In this document: in pieces, positions 30,825 to 38,028 of the stretch | How the letters are laid out: every line of letters starts with the position of its first letter | Numbering within the stretch: position 1 is the first letter of the stretch | Source of the DNA: Patescibacteria group bacterium | GTDB lineage: Bacteria > Patescibacteriota > Patescibacteriia > Patescibacteriales > WJLG01 | DNA length: 44,015 nt | Reading direction: 5' to 3' | Assembly: GCA_028716485.1 (NCBI GenBank) | Contig: JAQUPS010000004.1 | Location: 37,179 to 81,193, forward strand | Made by a program: the position numbers and the translations under genes | Notes under the pieces: model-generated | Databases searched by the model: none | What the model was told of the DNA's origin: nothing | The model's input: only the letters and a program-made list of their open reading frames with translations

Positions 30825-32762
30825 ATGACCAAAAAAACGCTAAAAAAGGCTAAAAAGGTAGGTGCGGGAGGGGAATTGACCGATGTCCTGCTGGCCAGCA
30901 AAAAGATATATAAGCCGGCGGTGAAAATCACTAAGGAAGCAGTGGTGAAGGATTGGGAAAAGGCGAGAAGCGAAGCGGATAAAGATCCGCTAAAATATTG
31001 GGAAGAAGCGGCCAAGGATTTGGTTTGGTTTAAGCCCTGGACGCAAGTTTTGGATAAATCGCAAAAGCCTTTTTACAAATGGTTCATCGGCGGACAGACC
31101 AATTTGGCTTATAATGCGATTGACCGCTGGTTAAACACGCCTTGCGAAGATAAAATCGCGATAATGTCCGAAGACGAAACCGGTCGGGCGCGAAAATTCA
31201 CTTACAAAGAAGTTGCCCGCGAAGTTAATAAAATCGTCAATGGTTTGAAGGGTTTGGGCGTCAAGAAAGGCGACCGAATCGCGATCTATATGCCGAATAT
31301 TCCGGAAATCGCTTTCGCGATGCTGGCCTGCGCCAAGATCGGGGCGATGCACTCGGTGGTTTATGCAGGTTATTCCGCCACCGCCTTGCAAGACAGAATC
31401 AATGACGCGAGCGCGAAAATAGTTTTCACCGCCGACGGTTCCTGGCGCCGCGGCAAAGCGATAAATTTGAAAACGGTCGTGGATGAAGCGGTAAAAAATT
31501 GCCCGAGCGTGGAAAAAGTAATTGTTGCCAAAAATAATAATCAGGAAGTGCCGTTCAATCCGGCCAAAGATATTTGGCTCGCCGATCTGGTCAAAGACCA
31601 GTCGACCGAATCCCAATGCGCGGCAATGGATGCCGAAGACCCGGCATTTGTTTTATACACTTCTGGCACGACGAGCAAACCGAAAGGCGTGGTGCATGTC
31701 CACGGCGGCTATCCGGTCGGAGTTTTGCGCACGATGAAATGGATTTGGGATATCAAGGATAATGATATTTTTTGGTGCACGGCCGATCCGGGCTGGATCA
31801 CTGGACACTCTTACATTATCTATGGGCCGCTGATGGCCGGTGTGACCACTATAATGTATGAAGGCACACCGGATTTTCCCGAGCAGGATCATATCTGGTC
31901 GATGGTGGAAAAATATAAAGTGACAATTCTTTATACTGCGCCGACTTTGATCCGCGCGATGATGAGCTTGGGCGATGATTTGCCGGACAAGCACGAGATG
32001 CCGAGTTTGCGTCTGCTCGGTTCGGTGGGCGAGCCGATTAATCCCAAAGCTTGGAAATGGTATTATGAGCATATCGGCAAAAGCAAGAGGCCGGTGCTGG
32101 ATACCTGGTGGCAGACGGAAACCGGCTGTAATATGATTTCGCCTCTGCCGGTTACGCCTTTGAAAGCAGGTTCAGCAACTAAACCGTTCCCGGGAATTCA
32201 GGCTGATATTTTAGATATGAAAGGTAAAAAAGTTCCGGCAGGCAGTGGCGGATACTTAGTCATCAAATCGCCCTGGCCGTCGATGATCCGCACGGTTTTC
32301 AACGCGCCGGAAAGATATTTGAAAACTTATTGGCATGAAATCAAAGGCGTATTTTTCACCGGCGATATCGGATTTAAAGACAAAGACGGTTATTTTTTCA
32401 TCCAGGGACGCACTGACGATATGCTGAAAATAGCCGGCCATCGCTTGGGCACGGCCGAAGTGGAATCGGCTTTTGTTTCTCATCCGGCCGTGGCCGAATG
32501 CGGCGTCATCGGCGTGCCTGACGAAATCAAGGGCGAAGTCATCAAAGCGTTCTGCATCTTGAAAAAAGGTTTTGTCGGCGATGATAAATTGAAAGACGAA
32601 TTGAAATTGCACGTGCGCCACACTATCGGCCCGGTCGCCGTTATGAAAGACGTCGCCTTCGTCGATTCTTTGCCTAAGACGCGCTCGGGAAAAATTATGC
32701 GCCGCATCCTTAAAGCCAAAGAACTTGGCTTGCCTCTCGGCGACACCAGCGCTTTGATTTAA
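30825..32762 (+). CDS. acsA: acetate--CoA ligase (AMP-forming)
   Basis: Converts acetate, ATP and CoA to acetyl-CoA, AMP and PPi. A 645-residue acyl-adenylate enzyme: phosphate loop YTSGTTSKPKGVVHVHGG (Y278), ADPGWITGHSYIIYGPLMAG, adenine/ribose motif DTWWQTETGCN, hinge ...KDGYFFIQGRTDDMLKIAGHR and catalytic K623 in PKTRSGKIMRR, the lysine whose acetylation inactivates Acs in other bacteria. The first ~25 residues are an extra basic segment (KKTLKKAKKVGAGGELTD). ATG 30825 is preferred to the upstream TTG. The ADP-forming synthetase-GNAT gene follows. Confidence 0.95.
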   Translation: MTKKTLKKAKKVGAGGELTDVLLASKKIYKPAVKITKEAVVKDWEKARSEADKDPLKYWEEAAKDLVWFKPWTQVLDKSQKPFYKWFIGGQTNLAYNAIDRWLNTPCEDKIAIMSEDETGRARKFTYKEVAREVNKIVNGLKGLGVKKGDRIAIYMPNIPEIAFAMLACAKIGAMHSVVYAGYSATALQDRINDASAKIVFTADGSWRRGKAINLKTVVDEAVKNCPSVEKVIVAKNNNQEVPFNPAKDIWLADLVKDQSTESQCAAMDAEDPAFVLYTSGTTSKPKGVVHVHGGYPVGVLRTMKWIWDIKDNDIFWCTADPGWITGHSYIIYGPLMAGVTTIMYEGTPDFPEQDHIWSMVEKYKVTILYTAPTLIRAMMSLGDDLPDKHEMPSLRLLGSVGEPINPKAWKWYYEHIGKSKRPVLDTWWQTETGCNMISPLPVTPLKAGSATKPFPGIQADILDMKGKKVPAGSGGYLVIKSPWPSMIRTVFNAPERYLKTYWHEIKGVFFTGDIGFKDKDGYFFIQGRTDDMLKIAGHRLGTAEVESAFVSHPAVAECGVIGVPDEIKGEVIKAFCILKKGFVGDDKLKDELKLHVRHTIGPVAVMKDVAFVDSLPKTRSGKIMRRILKAKELGLPLGDTSALI

Positions 32763-32766
32763 AAAA

Positions 32767-32815
32767 TTCCCCTCTTGGGAGGGGTGGCTCGCGTCGCGCG
32801 AGACGGGGTGGGTTT
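32767..32815 (+). repeat. family A element downstream of acsA
   Basis: ttcccctcttgggaggggtgg, second stem ctcgcgtcgcgcgag, end acggggtgggttt. Confidence 0.92.
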
Positions 32816-32848
32816 ATTCCTAACATTATTAAAAATTTTTCAAACATC

Positions 32849-32880
32849 TTTGCCACTTTTTTAGAAAAAGTGGCGCAAAA
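32849..32880. repeat. family D hairpin, copy joined to E
   Basis: ctttgccacttttttagaaa/aagtggcgcaaaa. It directly precedes the E element at 32884. Confidence 0.82.
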
Positions 32881-32883
32881 ATC

Positions 32884-33024
32884 GCGAGCAGGAAAAATTT
32901 TGGGACGCTCCGCTAAGAAGCCTAGCAAAATTGCTATACTTGCCCGCGAGGCGCGGGCTTCGGACAACGCAATTTTGCACGGCTTCTACGCTGTGCGTCT
33001 TAGCCAAAATTTTTCAATGCTCGC
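32884..33024 (+). repeat. family E multi-stem cruciform element, copy 1
   Basis: Outer arms gcgagcaggaaaaattttgg / ccaaaatttttcaatgctcgc; next stem gaagcctagcaaaattgc / gcaattttgcacggcttc; conserved unpaired tatacttg and cttcggacaac; central stem cccgcg-agg-cgcggg. With A and D it fills the 310-bp spacer before the acyl-CoA synthetase gene; no other gene was seen there. Confidence 0.88.
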
Positions 33025-33072
33025 AATAAGGAAATAATTTGTATTTTTTAATTTGTAATTTGTAATTATCTC

Positions 33073-35772
33073 ATGGAGACCGCCTATCCTTTAAGCGAGA
33101 AAAAGTTAGACAAGATTTTCAATCCCGGGACGATTGCCGTCATCGGAGCTTCGGATCGGGAAGGCGGAGTTGGCAATGCCTTAATGAAAAATCTGATTGG
33201 CAATAATTATCACGGCATTGTTTATCCGGTCAATCCCAACCGCGAAAGCGTGGCCGGGATAAAAGCCTATCCGCGGATCGGCGATATTCCCGATAAGATC
33301 GATTTGGCGATTATCGCTACTGCCGCGCCAAGCGTTCCGGCTATCGCCGAAGAATGCGGTAAAGCTGGCGCGGCCGGTTTGATGATTATTTCTTCCGGTT
33401 TTGACGAAATCGGCGCCAAAGGCAAGAAGATGAGCGAAGAAATTTCCGCCACTGCCCGCGAATACGACATGCGCGTTATCGGCCCGAATTGCCTGGGTTT
33501 TATCCGCCCGTCAATAAATCTGAACGCCAGCTTTGCCAACAAGATGGCTTTGCCCGGCCACATCGCTTTTATTTCCCAGTCCGGCGCGCTATGCACCGCC
33601 ATTCTTGATTGGTCGCTGAAGAACAACGTCGGTTTCTCGCACTTTGTTTCCATCGGCGAAACGATTGATATTTCTTATCATGATTTGATCGATTATTTCG
33701 GCGATGATCCGGACACGGACAATATTCTGATTTATATGGAATCGCTCAAAGAAGCGCGGAAATTCATGAGCGCAGCGCGAGCCTTTTCGCGCGCCAAGCC
33801 GATCGTGGTTTTGAAAGTTGGGCGCACCGAAGCCGGGGCGCAGGCGGCTAAATCGCATACCGGCGCCTTGACCGGCAATGACGCGGTTTACGACGCGGCG
33901 TTTGAGCGAGCCGGTATCATCCGCGTCGACGGAGCGCTGGATCTTTTTCATGTGGCCAAGATTTTGGCCATGCAAAAAAGGCCGGCGGATAATCGAGTCG
34001 CGGTCATTACCAATGCCGGCGGGCCGGGCGTCATCGCCGCTGACCGGTTGGCCATGAAGGGCGGGCGCTTGGCCAAATTATCACGTTCAACTGTTTCTGA
34101 ATTAAAAAAGATTTTGCCGTCCGCCGCTTCCGCGGCCAATCCGGTTGATGTTCTGGGCGATGCCGATGCGCATCGTTATCGGCAGGCGGTAGAATTATGT
34201 TTGGCTGATCCGAATGTCGATGCCGCTTTGGTAATCCTGACTCCGCAGGAAATGACCAGTCCGACCGATGTGGCCAGACAGATTGTTTCCATTAAGAATA
34301 AAACCGGAAAAACCATGCTCGCTTCCTGGATGGGCGGCGATGATGTGGCCGAAGGGCGGTCGATTTTGGAAAAAGGCAATATTCCGATCTACCGCACACC
34401 CGAAGAAGCGGTGGATATTTTTATGTATGTGGACAGCTATCGCCGTCGTTTGGAATTTTTGAAAGAAACGCCGGGCTCAATGCCGCACGCTTTCAAGCCT
34501 AAGACGGAAAAAAATCGCGCGCTGGTGGAAAAAGTAATCGCCGACGGCCGGACAGTGATGACTGAAGCCGAGGCCAAGGAAATGATTGCCAATTATGGCA
34601 TACCGGTGGCGAAAAACGGCGTGGCCAATTCCGCGGCGGAGGCGGGCGCGATTGCCGAAAAAATCGGCTTCCCGGTAGTGATGAAAATTTTGTCGCCGGA
34701 TATTTTGCACAAGACTGATATCGGCGGCGTAAAATTGAATATCAATTCCCGCGTCGAGGCGGAACAGGCTTATCAGGGAATTATAGTCGGCGCCAAGAAA
34801 GTTCCTAAGGCGAAAATCGACGGCGTGTTCATTGAAGCGATGACTAAAAAACGCTACGAGCTTTTGATCGGCTGCAAGAAAGACGAAGTTTTCGGGCCGG
34901 CGATCGTTTTTGGCATGGGCGGCGTGGCTGTGGAAGTCTTCCGCGACACAGCCGTGGGTTTGCCGCCGCTGAATATGTCGCTCGCTTTGAAAATGATCCA
35001 GGAAACCAAAGTTTATAAATTACTCGAAGGCTATCGCGGCATGCCGGGCGTCGATATCGAAGCGATTCAATTCTTGCTTTATAAATTCGCTTACTTAGTC
35101 AGCGATTTTCCAGAAATAAAAGAATTGGATATCAATCCTTTCGCGGTTGATGAAAACGGCGGCGTGGTTTTGGACGCCAAAGTAATTCTGGACGAGAAAG
35201 TCTTGGGCGTGAAGCGCGCGCCGTATTCCCATCTGGTCATTTCGCCCTATCCGAAAGAATTCGAGACAACGATGGGGGTCAAATCTTCTTCCGGAAAAAT
35301 TGCTAAAGTTTTTGTCCGGCCGCTTCGCCCGGAAGACGAGGAATTAGTCGCGGGGTTTTTCCACCATCTGTCGCCGGCTTCGCAGAAGGATCGCTACTTG
35401 CAGGTAATCAAGAAAATCGACCATGAATTTCTATTGCGCTTTACCCAAAATGACTATGACCGCGAAATCGGCTTGGAAGCGGAGATTTTGATAGGCAAAA
35501 AACCGCAGATGATCGGCGCCGTAAGATTGATCATCGATCCTTATGGAGAATCGGCCAAGTTGTCAGTAGTGATAATCGATAGCTGGCAAAGCAAAGGTTT
35601 AGGCGGCGAATTGACCGATCACATGCTGGAAATCGCTCGCGGCCGCGGCGTGAAAAAAATCTGGATAGAATTCTTCCCGACCAATAAAAGAATCATAAAA
35701 ATCTTGGAGAAACGCAATTTTACTATCAAAGCACGAGGAAAAATAATGATGGGGGAGTTGGAACTGGAATGA
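33073..35772 (+). CDS. ADP-forming acyl-CoA synthetase (alpha-beta fusion) with C-terminal GNAT
   Basis: An 899-residue protein. Order: CoA-binding domain (about 10-135, GTIAVIGASDREGGVGNALMKN), succinyl-CoA-ligase-like domains with phosphohistidine H262 in KSHTGALTG, ATP-grasp (about 485-705, MTEAEAKEMIANYGIPVAKNG, ELDINPFAVDE), then a GNAT domain (about 735-899) with the acetyl-CoA loop QSKGLGGEL (Q839). This is the layout of Pat/PatZ lysine acetyltransferases, but PatZ has lost the histidine; here it is kept. So the enzyme should make ATP from acetyl-CoA (acetate + ATP) and may also acetylate proteins, the adjacent Acs being the obvious target. This last point is inference. Confidence 0.92.
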   Translation: METAYPLSEKKLDKIFNPGTIAVIGASDREGGVGNALMKNLIGNNYHGIVYPVNPNRESVAGIKAYPRIGDIPDKIDLAIIATAAPSVPAIAEECGKAGAAGLMIISSGFDEIGAKGKKMSEEISATAREYDMRVIGPNCLGFIRPSINLNASFANKMALPGHIAFISQSGALCTAILDWSLKNNVGFSHFVSIGETIDISYHDLIDYFGDDPDTDNILIYMESLKEARKFMSAARAFSRAKPIVVLKVGRTEAGAQAAKSHTGALTGNDAVYDAAFERAGIIRVDGALDLFHVAKILAMQKRPADNRVAVITNAGGPGVIAADRLAMKGGRLAKLSRSTVSELKKILPSAASAANPVDVLGDADAHRYRQAVELCLADPNVDAALVILTPQEMTSPTDVARQIVSIKNKTGKTMLASWMGGDDVAEGRSILEKGNIPIYRTPEEAVDIFMYVDSYRRRLEFLKETPGSMPHAFKPKTEKNRALVEKVIADGRTVMTEAEAKEMIANYGIPVAKNGVANSAAEAGAIAEKIGFPVVMKILSPDILHKTDIGGVKLNINSRVEAEQAYQGIIVGAKKVPKAKIDGVFIEAMTKKRYELLIGCKKDEVFGPAIVFGMGGVAVEVFRDTAVGLPPLNMSLALKMIQETKVYKLLEGYRGMPGVDIEAIQFLLYKFAYLVSDFPEIKELDINPFAVDENGGVVLDAKVILDEKVLGVKRAPYSHLVISPYPKEFETTMGVKSSSGKIAKVFVRPLRPEDEELVAGFFHHLSPASQKDRYLQVIKKIDHEFLLRFTQNDYDREIGLEAEILIGKKPQMIGAVRLIIDPYGESAKLSVVIIDSWQSKGLGGELTDHMLEIARGRGVKKIWIEFFPTNKRIIKILEKRNFTIKARGKIMMGELELE

Positions 35773-35830
35773 ATTTAAAATGAAGAAGCAGAGGGGGAGG
35801 GGAATAATCGCTCGAAGCATTAAATAGAAT

Positions 35831-35908
35831 TTGTAGTATGTAGCATGTAGTATGCAGTATGGTTTAAAATTATTTCCATACTACATGCTTCATACCGCAT
35901 GCTACTGA
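35831..35908. repeat. inverted repeat of tagtatgtagcatg word before murJ
   Basis: Left tagtatgtagcatgtagtat + gcagtatgg; right ccatactacatgcttcatac + cgcatgctac. Related to the repeat at 25307. Confidence 0.72.
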
Positions 35909-35911
35909 AAT

Positions 35912-37561
35912 ATGATAAAGAGATTGTTCAACAAAGAAATCAATAGCATCACCGTGGCGGCGATTTTGGTCGCGCTGTCTTCGCTGGTCAGCCGCTTGCT
36001 CGGCGTTTTGCGCGACCGGATTTTGGCCGGACAATTCGGCGCCGGGGCGACGCTTGATGCTTATTACGCCGCTTTCCGCGTGCCGGATTTGATTTTTAAT
36101 CTGTTGGTTTTGGGCGCGCTGTCGGCCGGCTTGATTCCCGTTTTCACTTATTTGATCAAAGATTTTAAAGGTACGATTACCAATTTATTCGGTTTGGAAA
36201 ATACCGAGGCTTGGCGGCTGATCAATAATACTTTGAATCTGATGCTGATTTCACTGGGGCTGCTTTCTCTGCTGGGAATAATTTTTGCCGAACCGCTGAT
36301 CAAGACGATCATCGCCCCGGGATTCTCGCCGGAATTGCAGGCGCGCACGGCCGCTTTGAGCCGGATAATGTTTTTGTCGCCGATACTTCTGGCCGTGTCC
36401 AGTATTTTCAGCGGCGTTTTGCAATCATTCAAAAGATTTTTTGTTTATTCCCTGGCGCCGATAATGTATAACATCGGCATTATCATCGGCGCGTTATTTT
36501 TAGTGCCGCTTTGGGGAATCTACGGTTTGGCATGGGGCGTGGTGGCCGGAGCGCTGTTGCATATGCTCATCCAGATGCCGACCGTTTTTGCTTTGGGCTA
36601 CAAATACGCGCCGATTTTGGATTTGGCTGACAAAAATTTGCGGAAAATTATCACAATGATGGTGCCGCGCACTTTAAGCTTGGCGGTTTCACAATTGAAT
36701 TTAGTGGTGATTACGGCAATCGCTTCGGGCTTGACTGTCGGCTCGCTCACGGTTTTCAATCTGGCGAATAACCTGCAATATTTTCCTATCGGAATCTTCG
36801 GCATTTCTTTCGCCATCGCCGCTTTTCCCGCTTTGTCGGCCGCGGCCAATGATAATAAAAAAATGGTGCGGGATTTTTCCTGGACCTTCCGGCAGATTTT
36901 GTTTTTCATCGTGCCTTCGACGATTCTGCTTCTGGTTTTGCGGGCGCAAATCGTCCGCGTCATTTTGGGTTCCGGTCAATTCAGCTGGGATGCCACGACC
37001 TTGACTTTCAATACTTTGGGATATTTTTCCATCAGCCTTTTTGCCCAAGCCACCATTCCCTTGTTGATCAGGGTTTTTTACGCCCGCGAGGATTCGAAAA
37101 CGCCATTTATCATCGGTTTGATTTCCGTGGCGGCTAACGTTTTTTTGGCTTTTTATTTTTCCGCCCGTCTGGGCGTCGGCGGTCTGGCCTTGTCTTTTTC
37201 CCTGGCCAATATTATCAATTTCGTTCTCTTGTGGCTTTTGCTCCACTTTACGCTGGGCGATCTGAATGAAGGGAAAATTTTTATTTCCGTCATTAAGTTT
37301 TCTTTGGCCGGATTGGTCTGCGGTTTTGTCGCCCAGGAAATGAAAGGGATTATCTGGCCGCTGATTGATATGACCAAATTTTGGGGAGTTTTGGTTCAGG
37401 GCGCGGTCGCGGGATTTTCCGGCTTGATCGCTTATGCCATCCTTTGCGCTCTGCTAAGAAGCGAAGAAATGGCCAGCTTCATCGCCTCGGCCAAAAGCCG
37501 CCTATTGCGAATTATGGCGAAAAATCCGCCGACATCGATCGAGTCAATCGAAGAGCCGTAA
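35912..37561 (+). CDS. murJ: lipid II flippase MurJ (MviN)
   Basis: Flips lipid II outward for peptidoglycan synthesis. A 549-residue MOP-superfamily protein with about 14 helices. Family features: SLVSRLLGVLRDRILAGQFGAGATLDAYYAAFRVPD at the start, with the essential Arg residues and D/P motif, then GVLQSFKRFFVYSLAPIMYNIGII and IFGISFAIAAFPALSAAAN. A C-terminal cytoplasmic tail ends in PPTSIESIEEP. No Shine-Dalgarno; a palindromic word precedes it by 3 nt. The downstream spacer is the D-A-E repeat cluster. Confidence 0.95.
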   Translation: MIKRLFNKEINSITVAAILVALSSLVSRLLGVLRDRILAGQFGAGATLDAYYAAFRVPDLIFNLLVLGALSAGLIPVFTYLIKDFKGTITNLFGLENTEAWRLINNTLNLMLISLGLLSLLGIIFAEPLIKTIIAPGFSPELQARTAALSRIMFLSPILLAVSSIFSGVLQSFKRFFVYSLAPIMYNIGIIIGALFLVPLWGIYGLAWGVVAGALLHMLIQMPTVFALGYKYAPILDLADKNLRKIITMMVPRTLSLAVSQLNLVVITAIASGLTVGSLTVFNLANNLQYFPIGIFGISFAIAAFPALSAAANDNKKMVRDFSWTFRQILFFIVPSTILLLVLRAQIVRVILGSGQFSWDATTLTFNTLGYFSISLFAQATIPLLIRVFYAREDSKTPFIIGLISVAANVFLAFYFSARLGVGGLALSFSLANIINFVLLWLLLHFTLGDLNEGKIFISVIKFSLAGLVCGFVAQEMKGIIWPLIDMTKFWGVLVQGAVAGFSGLIAYAILCALLRSEEMASFIASAKSRLLRIMAKNPPTSIESIEEP

Positions 37562-37655
37562 AATTATGATAAATGATAGATGATGAATGGTAAATTGTTG
37601 GCATTATTAAGAAGAATGCCACTTTTTTATTTAGAAGTTCTAAAAATTAATTATC

Positions 37656-37817
37656 GCGAGCATTGAAAAATTTTGGAATAAGCACGAGCGTAGAAGCCGT
37701 GCAAAATCCCGTTGTCCGAAGCCCCGCTTCATTATTATATTTTTATTAATAAAAGCGGGGCAAGTATAGGGATTTTGCTAGGCTTCATAGCGAGTGCGCC
37801 AAAATTTTTCCTGTGAG
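37656..37817 (-). repeat. family E multi-stem cruciform element, copy 2 (inverted)
   Basis: Outer arm gcgagcattgaaaaattttgg, then gaagccgtgcaaaatccc / gggattttgctaggcttc, conserved gttgtccgaag and caagtata (reverse complements of copy 1 loops), and a different, longer central stem ccccgctt...aagcgggg with an AT-rich loop. Confidence 0.88.
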
Positions 37818-37819
37818 CA

Positions 37820-37872
37820 AGTCCCCTCTAAAAAGAGGGGTGGCAGGCCGCCTCGGCCTGACGGGGTGTGTT
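37820..37872 (+). repeat. family A element inserted between D and E
   Basis: agtcccctctaaaaagaggggtgg, second stem caggccgcctcggcctg, end acggggtgtgtt. It separates E (37656-37817) from D (37877-37905), which touch at the other locus. Confidence 0.9.
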
Positions 37873-37876
37873 GTTT

Positions 37877-37905
37877 TCGCCACTTTTTTCGAAAAAAGTG
37901 GCAAA
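37877..37905. repeat. family D hairpin, third copy
   Basis: cgccacttttttcgaaaaaa + gtggcaaaa, a perfect hairpin. With E and A it accounts for most of the 467-bp murJ-lepA spacer. Confidence 0.85.
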
Positions 37906-37946
37906 AGAAGTTGGTTGAACAATTTTAGCAAAAAAACATTCTTCAT

Positions 37947-37975
37947 TTGACCAAACCCTTGATAAAAGATACTAT
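37947..37975 (+). promoter_or_regulatory. lepA promoter
   Basis: TTGACC, 17-nt spacer, TACTAT; leader of about 45 nt without Shine-Dalgarno. Confidence 0.72.
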
Positions 37976-38028
37976 ATTCATAGTAAAGAGGTTGATTTTT
38001 CACCCATTTTTATTGTTTAGAGTGTATC

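Noticed and set aside
32884-33024. Family E as a simple intrinsic terminator
   Set aside because: It has several nested stems with conserved unpaired strings and no T-run at its end; a plain terminator does not need these.
36701-37246. 181-residue minus-strand ORF
   Set aside because: Antisense shadow of murJ, with Gln/Arg-rich composition and no motif.
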